NCBI GenBank assembly: GCA_028284625.1
Contig: JANQRH010000007.1
Coordinates: 1-64,000, forward strand
Length of the DNA stretch: 64,000 bases
Reading direction: 5' to 3'
DNA from: Afifellaceae bacterium
GTDB lineage: Bacteria > Pseudomonadota > Alphaproteobacteria > Rhizobiales > Afifellaceae
In this document: piece by piece, positions 19,329-29,403 of the stretch
Layout: each line of letters starts with the position of its first letter
Numbering within the stretch: the stretch's first letter is position 1
Notes under the pieces: model-generated
Database searches by the model: none
Told to the model about the DNA's origin: nothing
The model's input: the letters and a program-made list of their open reading frames with translations, nothing else
Made by a program: the position numbers and the translations under genes

Positions 19329-20060
19329 ATGCGTGTGCCGCATAAGGCGCCGGAAACGGCAATGGTGTTGGCCGCGGGCCAGGGCACGCGGATGCGACCG
19401 CTATCCGATACGACCCCAAAGCCGCTCATCCGCATTCTCGGCCGTCCGCTGATCGATTATTGCCTCGACGGGCTGGCGGACGTAGGCGCCGGCACGGCCG
19501 TGGTGAACGTGCACTACCTCGCCGATCAAGTTGAGGCGCACCTTGCCGCCCGGACCGAGCCGGCGATCGTCATCTCAGATGAACGCGATGCACGCCTGGA
19601 AACCGGCGGTGGCGTCAAGCGCGCCTTGCCGCTGCTTGGTGACGACGCGTTCTTTTTGCGCAACTCCGATTCCTTCTGGCTGGATGGCGTCCGCCCCAAC
19701 CTCGCCTGGCTCGCCGGCGCCTGGGACGAAGCGCGCATGGATATCGCGCTTCTCGTCGCCTCAACGGTGCGCGCCATCGGCTACACTGGTCGCGGCGACT
19801 TCTTTCTCCATAAGGACGGACGGCTGTCGCGGCGTCCGGAGCGTCAGGTGGCGCCATTTGTCTATGCCGGCGCGGCGATTATGCATCCGCGCCTTTTCGC
19901 CGACACGCCGGATGGCGCGTTCTCGCTGAACCTCCTGTTCGACCGCGCCATCGAAACTGGCCGGCTTCACGGTGTGCAGCTCGACGGCTTGTGGATCAAC
20001 GTTGAGAACCCGCAATCCATCGCAGCGGCGGAACGCGCCATTACAGCCAGCGCCGCTTGA
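19329..20060 (+). CDS. murU: MurU-like nucleotidyltransferase
   Basis: A 243-residue sugar-1-phosphate nucleotidyltransferase. The signature MVLAAGQGTRMRPLSDTTPKPL is split here as VLAAGQGTRMRP and TPKPL near residues 13-30; RNSDSFW and the C-terminal WINVENPQS follow. MurU makes UDP-MurNAc from MurNAc-1-phosphate in the AmgK/MurU recycling route that bypasses de novo synthesis and confers fosfomycin tolerance in other bacteria. The neighbour supplies the kinase. A GAGGAGG ribosome site precedes the ATG. Confidence 0.8.
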   Translation: MRVPHKAPETAMVLAAGQGTRMRPLSDTTPKPLIRILGRPLIDYCLDGLADVGAGTAVVNVHYLADQVEAHLAARTEPAIVISDERDARLETGGGVKRALPLLGDDAFFLRNSDSFWLDGVRPNLAWLAGAWDEARMDIALLVASTVRAIGYTGRGDFFLHKDGRLSRRPERQVAPFVYAGAAIMHPRLFADTPDGAFSLNLLFDRAIETGRLHGVQLDGLWINVENPQSIAAAERAITASAA

Positions 20061-20068
20061 TCGCTTCG

Positions 20069-23000
20069 ATGGATCGGCCGAACGTCTTCACAATTCCCGC
20101 CGGCGTCCCCTTTCTCGACACCCTCGTTGCTGCCTTGCTCGATGGGCGCCTGGCGCCGGGCTTCAAGGCGGATGATCCCTTCGCGCTCGCCGACGTAACG
20201 ATCTACCTCCCGACGCGGCGCGCGGCACGCTCCATCCGTGAGCATTTTCTGGCGCGTCGCGGTCGGCCATTGTTTCTCCCGCGCATCCGCACATTGGGCG
20301 ATATCGACGAGGAGGGGGCCGGGCTCCTCGACGCTGCGGCTATTGACCTGCCGGATGCGGTCCCCGTGATGGAGCGGCAGCTCGTGCTGACGGAGCTGGT
20401 GCTGAAATGGTCCGGCGCTTTGGTGCGCGCCGCCGCCGGCCTGCCGGATGAGGAATTGCTCGTTCCCTCCTCGCCGGCCGACGCGGCGCGCCTTGCCGCC
20501 TCGCTCAGCCAGTTGATCGATCAAGTTGGGACAAGCGAGCCGGCCTGGTCGGCGTTGTTCAAGGAAAGCGAGCGACCCGAACAGTCGCGGTTCTGGGATA
20601 TCACGCTGGAGTTCCTGAAGATCGCCACTTCGTTCTGGCCGGCCCATCTTGCCGAGCGTGGCCTCATCGATCCGGGGGTTAGGCGTGACCTCTTGATCCG
20701 CGCCGAAGCGGAGCGGCTGAACGCGAACGGCGCGCCGGCACCGGTGATCGCCGCGGGTTCGACAGGCTCCGTGCCGGCGACCGCCGATCTTCTGGCGGCG
20801 ATCGCAGCACGCCCCAACGGCGCCGTCGTGCTGCCTGGCCTCGACCAGACTCTCGACCCGACGACCTGGGATGCGATCGGCTCAGACGGCCGTGATCCCG
20901 CCGGTGCCGGGCATCCGCAATTCGGCCTGAAGGCGCTTATTGAGCGCCTAAAGGTGAAGCGCGACGCGGTCGTATCGCTTGCGGAACCATCTGAGACTCT
21001 CATCGAAAGAGGCCGTTTCGTTTCCGAATCGATGCGGCCGGCTAGGGCGCCCATAGGCTGGGGCGAGCGATCGGCGGTCAATGCGGGCGATGGCCGCGAA
21101 GCTCTGGATCGCGTCGGCCTGATCGAAGCCGCAAACGAGCGCGAGGAAGCGCTCGCCGTCGCCGTCCTGCTGAGGGGCGCCGTTGAGACGGACGGAAAGG
21201 TCGCCGCCCTGGTCACGCCGGATCGGGGCATGGCGCGGCGTGTCGCCGTGGAGCTCAGGCGCTGGGCAATCGATGTCGACGATTCCGCCGGCGAGCCGCT
21301 GTCGCGCACGCCGCCGGGCGTGCTGGCGCGGCTCACCGCCGAGACGGCGCTCACCGGCGCCCCCGCCGAAACCTTGATGGCGCTCGCCAAGCATCCGCTC
21401 GCCGCGGCGGGGCTACGCCGCGATCAGGCGCGACGGGCGGCAGGCAGCCTGGAGCGCGCGGTCCTTCGCGGGCCGCGGCTGAAGCCCGGACTGGCTGCGC
21501 TCAATCGCGCGCTTGAGGAGCGCGCCGCCACGCGCTGGGCGGACGCCGACGACAAAGCGAACCGCCGCACGACGCGCGCCGAGCGCGGGCTGACGCGATC
21601 ACAATGGGCTGAAGCGAGAGTGCTTGCCGCCAACCTCCGCGATGCTCTGCGCCCGTTTGAGGCCCTGGCGGACAATGATGGCCGTGTCCCGCTAGCTGAG
21701 CTGATCGAAGCGCATCAGACCGCCATGGAGGCAGTCGCGCGGCAGGGCGAGGGTGGCGCCGGCGACCTCTACGACGGCGAGGCGGGGGAAGCGCTGGCGC
21801 TGGCCTTCGACGACATCCGGGCCAACGCCGGGTCGGGCCCGGCAATTCTGCCGCGCGATTATCCCGGTCTCTTCACCGCTTTGATCGAACGCGTTACCGT
21901 GCGCCGCCGCCGCGACTTCGATCCGCGTGTCCATATCTGGGGTGCATTGGAGGCGCGGCTGCAACACGTCGATTGCGTGGTCCTCAGCGGCCTCAACGAG
22001 GGAACGTGGCCGGCGCAGACGCGACTCGATCCGCTTTTGTCACGGCCCATGCGCGAGGCGCTCGACCTTGAGCCGCCGGAGCGGCGCATCGGGCTCGCCG
22101 CGCACGATTTTGCGCAGGCCCTTGGCCACGAGGAGGTGTGGCTGACGCGCGCCAATCGCGAAGACGGCGAGCCGCGCGTCGCCTCGCGCTGGCTGCGCCG
22201 GCTGACCGCCTATGCCGGTGATCGGCTGACAATGGATATGCGCGCCCGCGGCGACGACATTCTCGCCTGGGTGCGCCAGCTCGACCGGCCTCTCGCGCTG
22301 GACCGCCCGCAGCGCCCGCGTCCATCGCCCCCCTTGAGCCTCCGGCCGAAGAGCCTGCCGGCCACACGCATCGAGACGCTCATTCGCGACCCTTATGCGA
22401 TCTACGCTGAATATGTGCTGCGGCTTCGGCCTTTTGAGGAACTGGCCAAGCTCCCCGATGCGCGCGAACGCGGCACGCTCATCCACGACATTCTGGAGAC
22501 TTTTGTGCGCGACCGACCGCACGGCCCGTTCGACGCGGCGGCGGCAGCGCGCCTCGTTGAGATCGGTCGCGACGCTTTCGCTAGATACGCCGATTTCCCG
22601 GAAGTCGAAGCGCTCTGGTGGCCGCGCTTTGAGAAGGTCGCGCGTTGGTTTGTGGAGACCGAGGCCGGGCGTGACGACATCGCCGAGCGCCATGTAGAGG
22701 GCAAGGGTGGTCTGGCTATCGCCGATGGCTTTGAATTGTCGGCTCGCGCCGACCGTCTCGATCGGCTCGCGGACGACAGCCTTGCGATCCTCGACTACAA
22801 AACCGGCGCGCCGCCTTCCATGAAGATGGTGCGCACATTGTCGCCGCAGCTTCCCCTTGAAGCGTTGATCGCGCGCGCTGGCGGCTTCGAAGGCCTACCC
22901 GCAACCGAACCGTCGCAACTCATTTATTACCGCCTCTCCGGTCGTGGCGCAGGTGGCGAGCGTTTTGATCGCAGCGAGGTGCAAGCCACTCGCGGCAAGC

Positions 23001-23209
23001 CGGGCGTCAGCCTGGCAGAGATCATCGAAGTGACCGAGCAACGGCTTTCGGCGCTCGTCGCCGCCTTCACCAGGCCCGACGCGCAATACATCTCACGTCG
23101 CATCCCGGAACGAGGCCGCGCCTTCGTCGGTGACTACGACCATCTCGCGCGCGTTGCGGAATGGACGACCACCGAAGAAGAGGATGACGAAGGACCGTTA
23201 CAGCCATGA
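20069..23209 (+). CDS. addB: Double-strand break repair protein AddB
   Basis: A 1046-residue alphaproteobacterial-type AddB, partner of AddA in the helicase-nuclease that resects double-strand ends for RecA. It opens VFTIPAGVPFLDTLVAALL, contains LSGLNEGTWPAQT in the helicase-like core, and ends in a RecB-family nuclease domain with RGTLIHDILETF and LAILDYKTGAPP. The start at 20069 (MDRPNVF) is preferred; a TTG at 20057 overlapping the murU stop is the alternative. The stop overlaps the addA start as ATGA. Confidence 0.92.
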   Translation: MDRPNVFTIPAGVPFLDTLVAALLDGRLAPGFKADDPFALADVTIYLPTRRAARSIREHFLARRGRPLFLPRIRTLGDIDEEGAGLLDAAAIDLPDAVPVMERQLVLTELVLKWSGALVRAAAGLPDEELLVPSSPADAARLAASLSQLIDQVGTSEPAWSALFKESERPEQSRFWDITLEFLKIATSFWPAHLAERGLIDPGVRRDLLIRAEAERLNANGAPAPVIAAGSTGSVPATADLLAAIAARPNGAVVLPGLDQTLDPTTWDAIGSDGRDPAGAGHPQFGLKALIERLKVKRDAVVSLAEPSETLIERGRFVSESMRPARAPIGWGERSAVNAGDGREALDRVGLIEAANEREEALAVAVLLRGAVETDGKVAALVTPDRGMARRVAVELRRWAIDVDDSAGEPLSRTPPGVLARLTAETALTGAPAETLMALAKHPLAAAGLRRDQARRAAGSLERAVLRGPRLKPGLAALNRALEERAATRWADADDKANRRTTRAERGLTRSQWAEARVLAANLRDALRPFEALADNDGRVPLAELIEAHQTAMEAVARQGEGGAGDLYDGEAGEALALAFDDIRANAGSGPAILPRDYPGLFTALIERVTVRRRRDFDPRVHIWGALEARLQHVDCVVLSGLNEGTWPAQTRLDPLLSRPMREALDLEPPERRIGLAAHDFAQALGHEEVWLTRANREDGEPRVASRWLRRLTAYAGDRLTMDMRARGDDILAWVRQLDRPLALDRPQRPRPSPPLSLRPKSLPATRIETLIRDPYAIYAEYVLRLRPFEELAKLPDARERGTLIHDILETFVRDRPHGPFDAAAAARLVEIGRDAFARYADFPEVEALWWPRFEKVARWFVETEAGRDDIAERHVEGKGGLAIADGFELSARADRLDRLADDSLAILDYKTGAPPSMKMVRTLSPQLPLEALIARAGGFEGLPATEPSQLIYYRLSGRGAGGERFDRSEVQATRGKPGVSLAEIIEVTEQRLSALVAAFTRPDAQYISRRIPERGRAFVGDYDHLARVAEWTTTEEEDDEGPLQP

Positions 23210-26200
23210 GCGACGCCTTCGATCGCACGCGCCGCTTCCAGCACGAGGCCTCCGACCCCGCGACCTCGGCTTGGGTCGTCGCCAATGCCGGTTCCGGCAA
23301 GACGCATGTGCTGACGCAACGCCTGATCCGCCTGCTGCTTGCCGGCGCGGACCCGGCGACCGTGCTGAGCCTCACCTTCACCAAGGTCGCCGCGGCGGAA
23401 ATGGCGCGCCGCGTCTTCGATACGCTCGGGCGTTGGGCGCTGGCTCCGGATGAGGCGTTGCGGGAAGAGATCGAGCATCTGCAAGGACGCCCGCCGTCGG
23501 ACGATGAGATGCGTCGGGCACGCCAGCTCTTTGCCCGGGCGCTGGAGACGCCGGGTGGCCTGAAGATCCAGACAATCCATGCCTTCTGCGAGCGGCTGCT
23601 GCACCAGTTCCCTTTCGAGGCGAACGTCCCCGGTCAATTCACGATCCTCGATGAATCCGCCGCTGCCGCGTTGATCGCCGATGCACGCGCGGCGGTGATG
23701 GACGAGGCGGTGGCGAGCCAATCGTCCCGGCTTGGCGATGCGCTCAGGCGCATGGCTGAAGATACCGGCGACATGCAGATGGATGCCGCACTCGACGCGC
23801 TGATTAACGGGCGTGACCTCATCCGGCGCTGGATGGAACAGGCCAGCGGGGCGGGTGATGCCGCGGCGGGCGACATTGAAGACGCGATCGCCGATCTTCG
23901 TCGGCGGCTGGAGATCGGCCACGATGAGGACGAGCAATCGATCTGCCGTGACATCTGCGCGTCGCCGGAATGGTACCGTGAAACTAACGACATGCTCGCC
24001 GCCAAGCTGACGAAAAGCCTTACCGAAGCGCCGCATGCATGGAACGAGCGCGCCGACCGGGAGCTTGCGCCGATTCTCGCCGCCCGCGATGCGACGAATG
24101 AGGCGCGCGCACGCATCGCCTTCTTCCTGAACTGGCACAGCAAGACCAAGTCCTGGCGGCCACACGCGCAGCGCTTCGGCGCCGACTTCGCTAAGGAGAA
24201 CGCCGGGCTGAAGGAGCGTTTCGCCGCTGAGGCCGAGCGGCTTGTCCCGCTTGCCGGACGTCTCAATCTTGCGCGCGCATTTTCCGCGACCGAGGCGCTG
24301 CTCGTGGTCGGCGACGCCATCCTGCAGCGCTATCACGGCGCAAAGCGGCAGGTCGGCGCGCTCGACTTCACCGATCTGATCGCCAAGACCCGCAATCTCC
24401 TGTCGCGCGCCGATGCCGCCGATTGGGTGCTCTACAAGCTCGACCGCCGTATCGAGCACATCCTGGTAGATGAGGCGCAGGACACCAGCCCCGACCAATG
24501 GGCGGTGGTGCAGGCGATCGCGGAGGATTTCTTCGCCGGAGCCGGCGCGTCGGAACGGCCGCGAACGATCTTCGCCGTTGGCGACGACAAGCAGTCGATC
24601 TTCGGCTTTCAAGGCGCGGCACCCCAAATGCTCGCCGACATGCGCCGCTTCTTCGCTCGCCGCATCGCCGAGGCCCAGGAATCCTTCGTCGAGCGGCCGC
24701 TTTTTCTGTCGTTCCGGTCAACGCGCGAAATCCTGGACGCCGTTGACACGGTCTTTCGCGGCGAACTCGCCGAGGAGATCACGGCCTCCGACTACGAGGC
24801 GCACGCTGCGCATCGCAACGATGAGCCGGGGCGCGTCGTCGTCATGCCGCGTATCGTTCGCGAACGGGCCGAGGAGCCGGAGGATTGGACCGCGCCCTAC
24901 GATGCGCCGAGCGCTGCGGAGACGACGCTGGCGGAGCGCATCGCTGAGGAAATCGCGAAGCTGCGCGGCTCGGCGTTGCCCTCCGGTAAGCGCCTCAGCG
25001 ATGCTGAGATCCTTGTACTGGTGCGGCGTCGCGACGCTTTCTTCGCCGCCATGAACCGGGCGCTGCGCGCGCGGCAAATCCCCACCGCCGGCGCCGACCG
25101 CATTCCGCTCGCCACCCACATCGCCGTGCTCGATCTTCTGGCGCTCGCCGACGTGATGCTTCTGCCCGACGACGATTTGCAACTTGCCGCCTGCCTCAAG
25201 AGCCCGCTTCTGGGTCTCAGCGAAGACGCTTTGTTGGAACTTGCCGCCCACCGCGGCCATACCAGCCTGTGGTCGGCTCTGCAGGAGGCGGAGGATGATA
25301 CTGGCGCCGCGATCGCCGCGCGCCTCGACAACTGGCGCGCCATGGCCGATCAGGTGCCGCCGTTCCGTTTCTTCGCAACGATCCTCGGCTCGGAAGGTGG
25401 CCGTCGCGCGTTCCGCGCCCGCCTCGGCGGCGAAGCCGATGACGTGCTGGACGCCTTTCTCAGCCAGGCGCTCGCCTACGAACGCGTCGAGCCGCCGTCG
25501 TTGCAAGGCTTTGTGCGCTTCGTGCGTGCCAACGAGGCCGACATCAAACGCGAGGCGGAGGAACGCGCGGCCGGCGTGCGTGTGATGACCGTGCACGGCG
25601 CCAAGGGCCTTGAGGCGGACGTTGTTTTCCTCGCCGATACCGGCGGGCTGATCGCCCCGGCCAGTCAGCGTGATGTGCTGGTCAATATTGGTGCGCGCGA
25701 CGACCCGGCATTTCTGTGGCGGCGACTGGCCGAGGAGGCGCCAGAGGCGCAGCGCGACGCAGACGAAGCCGCCGATGCGGAGCGTCGTCGTGAATATCTG
25801 CGGCTGCTTTACGTCGCCATGACGCGCGCCCGCGACGTGCTCTACATTGCCGGGATCAGAGGCCAGCAAACGCCCGGCGATTGCTGGTACGCGCTGGTCA
25901 GCTCGGCGCTTGTGCCTGACGATGCGTCGCGCGATGCCGAAAGCGGCGAGCTGAGCGAGCCCTATGTCTGGCCGCAACCCGCCCGCGCGCCGCTGACGCT
26001 TCAAGACGAGGCCGCTGCGAAAGATTCCGACACCGCTGCACCCGATTGGCTCTTCGCTCCAGCCGCTCCACCCTCGCCCGCACCGCAGCCGCTCAGGCCT
26101 TCGCGCGCTCTCGGCGAACCCGATCCGTCGCCAACATCAGCCTTCGGCGTCGGACAAGCTTCGCCGGGCGAAGCGCTGCTCCGCGGTCGGATCGTGCACC

Positions 26201-26703
26201 GGCTGCTTGACCTGTTGCCCTCCATGCCCGCGGAGGATCGGCGCACAGCGGCGGAGGCGCTCGTCAAGCGAGAGGTTCCGCACGATCCCGCGCTCGCGGC
26301 CTCGATCCTCAACGAGGTCGAAGCCGTGATGGCGGAGCCTGCGCTTCAGCCGCTGTTCGGGCCGGAAAGCCGAGGCGAGCTGGCCGTCGTCGGGACAGTC
26401 GCCACCGAAACCGGCGAATACGCCGTCAGCGGTCGCATCGATCGCGTGCTCCCCGACCGAACGGTCTGGCATCTCGTCGACTTCAAGACCGACCGGTCGG
26501 TCCCGGCCAAACCCGCCGACGTTGATCCTGCCTATGTGCTGCAACTGGCGCTTTATCGCCATTTGCTCGCCGAGATAGAGCCAAGCGTCGACATGCACGC
26601 CAGCCTCGTCTGGACCGCTGAGGCGAGCCTGATGCCCCTCCCGCCGGAGCTGATGCACAATGCGCTTGAACGGTTGGGGATAGGCCGCAACCGGGTTCCT
26701 TGA
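23206..26703 (+). CDS. addA: Double-strand break repair helicase AddA
   Basis: A 1165-residue UvrD-type helicase plus nuclease. Walker A is VANAGSGKTHVL near residue 25; LVDEAQDTSPDQW, FAVGDDKQSIFGFQGA and VMTVHGAKGLEADVVFL mark helicase motifs II, III and V. The C-terminal RecB-type nuclease has RGRIVHRLLDLLP and LVDFKTDR. It overlaps addB by four bases (ATGA), so the two are made together. trxA follows 54 bases later, as in many relatives. Confidence 0.95.
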   Translation: MSDAFDRTRRFQHEASDPATSAWVVANAGSGKTHVLTQRLIRLLLAGADPATVLSLTFTKVAAAEMARRVFDTLGRWALAPDEALREEIEHLQGRPPSDDEMRRARQLFARALETPGGLKIQTIHAFCERLLHQFPFEANVPGQFTILDESAAAALIADARAAVMDEAVASQSSRLGDALRRMAEDTGDMQMDAALDALINGRDLIRRWMEQASGAGDAAAGDIEDAIADLRRRLEIGHDEDEQSICRDICASPEWYRETNDMLAAKLTKSLTEAPHAWNERADRELAPILAARDATNEARARIAFFLNWHSKTKSWRPHAQRFGADFAKENAGLKERFAAEAERLVPLAGRLNLARAFSATEALLVVGDAILQRYHGAKRQVGALDFTDLIAKTRNLLSRADAADWVLYKLDRRIEHILVDEAQDTSPDQWAVVQAIAEDFFAGAGASERPRTIFAVGDDKQSIFGFQGAAPQMLADMRRFFARRIAEAQESFVERPLFLSFRSTREILDAVDTVFRGELAEEITASDYEAHAAHRNDEPGRVVVMPRIVRERAEEPEDWTAPYDAPSAAETTLAERIAEEIAKLRGSALPSGKRLSDAEILVLVRRRDAFFAAMNRALRARQIPTAGADRIPLATHIAVLDLLALADVMLLPDDDLQLAACLKSPLLGLSEDALLELAAHRGHTSLWSALQEAEDDTGAAIAARLDNWRAMADQVPPFRFFATILGSEGGRRAFRARLGGEADDVLDAFLSQALAYERVEPPSLQGFVRFVRANEADIKREAEERAAGVRVMTVHGAKGLEADVVFLADTGGLIAPASQRDVLVNIGARDDPAFLWRRLAEEAPEAQRDADEAADAERRREYLRLLYVAMTRARDVLYIAGIRGQQTPGDCWYALVSSALVPDDASRDAESGELSEPYVWPQPARAPLTLQDEAAAKDSDTAAPDWLFAPAAPPSPAPQPLRPSRALGEPDPSPTSAFGVGQASPGEALLRGRIVHRLLDLLPSMPAEDRRTAAEALVKREVPHDPALAASILNEVEAVMAEPALQPLFGPESRGELAVVGTVATETGEYAVSGRIDRVLPDRTVWHLVDFKTDRSVPAKPADVDPAYVLQLALYRHLLAEIEPSVDMHASLVWTAEASLMPLPPELMHNALERLGIGRNRVP

Positions 26704-26757
26704 CCGGACCGGGGACGGTTCTTACTTATCGGAGCCGAGAGTGATTGGGAGACGAAT

Positions 26758-27078
26758 ATGACCCAGGCGGTCACAGACGCGAATTTCGCCACTGACGTGC
26801 TCACGGCCCCGGAGCCGGTTGTTGTGGATTTCTGGGCCGAATGGTGCGGGCCCTGCAAGATGATTGCCCCTCATCTTGAGGAGCTGTCCACCGAGCTTGA
26901 GGGCAAGGTGAAGATCGTCAAGCTCAACATCGACGAGAACCAGGAAACGACGATCCGCTACGGCGTGCGTTCCATCCCGACGCTCATCATGTTCAAGGAC
27001 GGCGAGCCGGTGGACATGAAGGTCGGCGCCGGTCCCAAAAGCGACCTGGAGAAGTGGATCCAGACTGCCGCCGCCTAA
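26758..27078 (+). CDS. trxA: Thioredoxin 1
   Basis: A 106-residue thioredoxin with the active site WCGPC (Cys30, Cys33) and the cis-proline segment RSIPTLIMF. It is a cytoplasmic disulfide reductant serving ribonucleotide reductase and peroxidases. A GGGAG ribosome site precedes the ATG. It converges on folC with only ten bases between the stops. Confidence 0.97.
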   Translation: MTQAVTDANFATDVLTAPEPVVVDFWAEWCGPCKMIAPHLEELSTELEGKVKIVKLNIDENQETTIRYGVRSIPTLIMFKDGEPVDMKVGAGPKSDLEKWIQTAAA

Positions 27079-27088
27079 GTCGGTTTCC

Positions 27089-28411
27089 TTACGCCGGCAG
27101 CGGGCCGTTCTGCTTCAAGACCTCACCCGCCAGATAAAGCGAGCCGCTGATCAGAATGCGCGGTGGCGGCGTCTCTTCGCCGAAATCGGCGCGAAGCCAA
27201 TCGAGCGCCGCGCGCACCGTCTTGAACGGTGCCGCCGGCACGTCGGCCGCCTTGGCGATCGCAGCAAGCTGCTCCGGGTCGATGCCGGCATCGGAGCCGG
27301 GCACCGGCACCGTCATGGCGCGGCGCGCCAACCCGGCGAAGGGGCGGAAATAGCCCTCCGGCGTCTTGGTATTGAGCATGCCGCAGATCAGCACGAGCGG
27401 ACGTGGGTCGCGTTCCTCAAACTCCGCCAGGGTCTGCGCGACCGCCGCACCGGCTGACGGGTTGTGCCCGCCGTCGAGCCATATGTCTGATCCCGGCGGC
27501 GCTGCATCGACGAGCGGGCCCTCTCGCAGTCGCTGCAAACGGCCCGGCCAATCGGCGGCGACCAACCCCGTCTCCAGCGTACCCGTATCGAGCGCAATGC
27601 CCGCTGCCCGCAATATCGCGACAGCAAGCCCCGCGTTGTCGATTTGATGGGCGCCGGCGAGGCGCGGCAGCGGCAGGTCGATGAGGCCGGCTTCGTCCTG
27701 ATAGACGAGCCGCCCACGCTCCGCATATGCCACATACTCGGCGCCGGCACGGAAGAGCGGCGCGCCCGCGGCTTCGGCCTCCACTGCGATCATCGCCAGC
27801 GCATGTTCGTCCTGAGGCGCGATGATCCCCGGCACACCGCGCTTCAGAATGCCGGCCTTCTCCGCGGCGATGCCGGCAAGGTCATCACCAAGAAACTCCG
27901 CATGGTCGTAACTGACGGGCGTGATGGCCGTCGCCAGCGGCTCGTCGATGACATTGGTGGCGTCAAAGCGCCCACCGAGCCCGACCTCAAGCAGGCAATA
28001 ATCGGCGTCGTGCTCCGCAAACAGATGCAACGCGACAGCGGTCGTGACCTCAAAGAAGGTGATCGGCTCGCCATCATTGACCTGAAGCGCATGGCGGATC
28101 GCCTCGCCCAGAACGTCGTCGTCCGCGAACGTGCCGCCGTCCTTGTGGCCAAGCCGGACGCGCTCGTTGAAGCGGACCAGATGCGGCGAGGTGTAGACAT
28201 GGACGCTCTTTCCCGCCGCTTCCAGCATGGCGCGCAGAAACGCCACGACGGAGCCCTTGCCGTTGGTGCCGGCAACATGGATCACCGGCGGCAGGCGGTC
28301 CTGCGGTCGGTCCAGGCGATCGAGCAGCCGCTCGATCCGCCCCAGCGACAAGTCGATACGGCGCGGGTGGAGCGCGCCAAGCGCCGCCAGGAGTGGCTCC
28401 AATCCCGACAT
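27089..28411 (-). CDS. folC: Bifunctional folylpolyglutamate/dihydrofolate synthase
   Basis: A 440-residue Mur-ligase-like enzyme that adds glutamate to dihydropteroate and to reduced folates. The ATP-binding VIHVAGTNGKGS is at about residues 43-54; VEVGLGGRFDATN and WLDGGHNPSAG follow. The ATG at 28411 is chosen because it lies four bases past the accD stop and gives the usual start; the frame continues upstream inside accD. It is the last gene of trpF-trpB-trpA-accD-folC. Confidence 0.94.
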   Translation of the reverse strand: MSGLEPLLAALGALHPRRIDLSLGRIERLLDRLDRPQDRLPPVIHVAGTNGKGSVVAFLRAMLEAAGKSVHVYTSPHLVRFNERVRLGHKDGGTFADDDVLGEAIRHALQVNDGEPITFFEVTTAVALHLFAEHDADYCLLEVGLGGRFDATNVIDEPLATAITPVSYDHAEFLGDDLAGIAAEKAGILKRGVPGIIAPQDEHALAMIAVEAEAAGAPLFRAGAEYVAYAERGRLVYQDEAGLIDLPLPRLAGAHQIDNAGLAVAILRAAGIALDTGTLETGLVAADWPGRLQRLREGPLVDAAPPGSDIWLDGGHNPSAGAAVAQTLAEFEERDPRPLVLICGMLNTKTPEGYFRPFAGLARRAMTVPVPGSDAGIDPEQLAAIAKAADVPAAPFKTVRAALDWLRADFGEETPPPRILISGSLYLAGEVLKQNGPLPA

Positions 28412-28415
28412 GTTG

Positions 28416-29393
28416 TCAGGACGAGGCGGCAGCTTGAGTGTCTTCCGCTTGCTTGGCGTCGCTGGGCGGCTGGGATGCGGGATCTGCGTCGTCGTCGCCG
28501 CCATCCTCCCAGGCCCCGTTTCCGGATGGGTGGGCCGGCGGCGGCATCTTCATCAGGAGACGGCAGAGCCGCGCGATGGTCTCGCGCAGCTTGTGGCGAT
28601 GCACGACGATGTCCACCATGCCGTGATCAAGCAGATACTCGGAGCGCTGAAAGCCTTCCGGCAGCTCCTCGCGGATCGTCTGCGCAATAACACGCGGTCC
28701 GGCAAAGCCGATCAACGCGCCGGGCTCTGCGATATGGATATCGCCAAGCATGGCGTAGGACGCCGTGACGCCGCCTGTCGTCGGATTGGTCAAGACGACG
28801 ATGTAGGGAAGGCCGGCATCTTTCACCATGTGAACGGCGACGGTCGTGCGCGGCAGCTGCATGAGGGACAAGATTCCCTCCTGCATGCGCGCGCCGCCCG
28901 ACGCGGCGAAGAGAATGTAGGGCTGCTTGCGCTCAACCGCCGCCTCAGCGCCGGCAATGATCGCATCGGCCGCCGCCATGCCAAGCGAGCCGCCCATAAA
29001 GTCGAAATCCTGCACCGCAGCGATGAGCGGCACGCCCTCAACCGAGCCGGCGCCGAGCATCACGGCGTCTTCAAGCCCGGCCTTGGCTTTTGCCGCCTTC
29101 AGCCGTTCGGTGTAGCGGCGCTCATCGCGGAATTTTAGCGGATCGACCGGCACCTGCGGCACGGGCAGCGTCTCGTATTCGCCGTTGTCGAAGAACAGAC
29201 GGAAGCGCGTGCGCGCGTCGATGCGGTGATGGTATTCGGAATTGGGGAAGACGAACTGGTTCGTCTCCAGATCCTTGTGAAAAACCATCTCGCCCGTCTC
29301 CGGGCATTTCACCCAGAGGTTTTCCGGCGATTCCCGCTTGGCCCAGAAGGACCGGATTTTTGGGCGAACGACGTTTTGTATCCAGTTTGCCAA
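28416..29393 (-). CDS. accD: Acetyl-CoA carboxylase carboxyltransferase beta subunit
   Basis: A 325-residue AccD that moves the carboxyl group from biotin to acetyl-CoA, making malonyl-CoA. The core carries [15 protein letters not shown] and the [17 protein letters not shown] oxyanion segment. The N-terminal zinc ribbon found in E. coli is degenerate: WVKCPETG keeps only the first cysteine, and the second pair is replaced in VFPNSEYHH. This loss is shared by related alphaproteobacterial AccDs as I recall them. About 50 C-terminal residues are an acidic, low-complexity tail. It is 10 bases after trpA. Confidence 0.95.
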   Translation of the reverse strand: MANWIQNVVRPKIRSFWAKRESPENLWVKCPETGEMVFHKDLETNQFVFPNSEYHHRIDARTRFRLFFDNGEYETLPVPQVPVDPLKFRDERRYTERLKAAKAKAGLEDAVMLGAGSVEGVPLIAAVQDFDFMGGSLGMAAADAIIAGAEAAVERKQPYILFAASGGARMQEGILSLMQLPRTTVAVHMVKDAGLPYIVVLTNPTTGGVTASYAMLGDIHIAEPGALIGFAGPRVIAQTIREELPEGFQRSEYLLDHGMVDIVVHRHKLRETIARLCRLLMKMPPPAHPSGNGAWEDGGDDDADPASQPPSDAKQAEDTQAAASS

Positions 29394-29403
29394 GCCGACC
29401 TTC

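Noticed and set aside
23134-26004. Two long minus-strand frames (497 and 428 codons) opposite addA
   Set aside because: Shadow frames of addA; translations are His/Gly/Arg-rich and match no family.
27644-28690. 348-codon plus-strand frame over folC and accD
   Set aside because: It spans two real minus-strand genes and has no motif or start signal.
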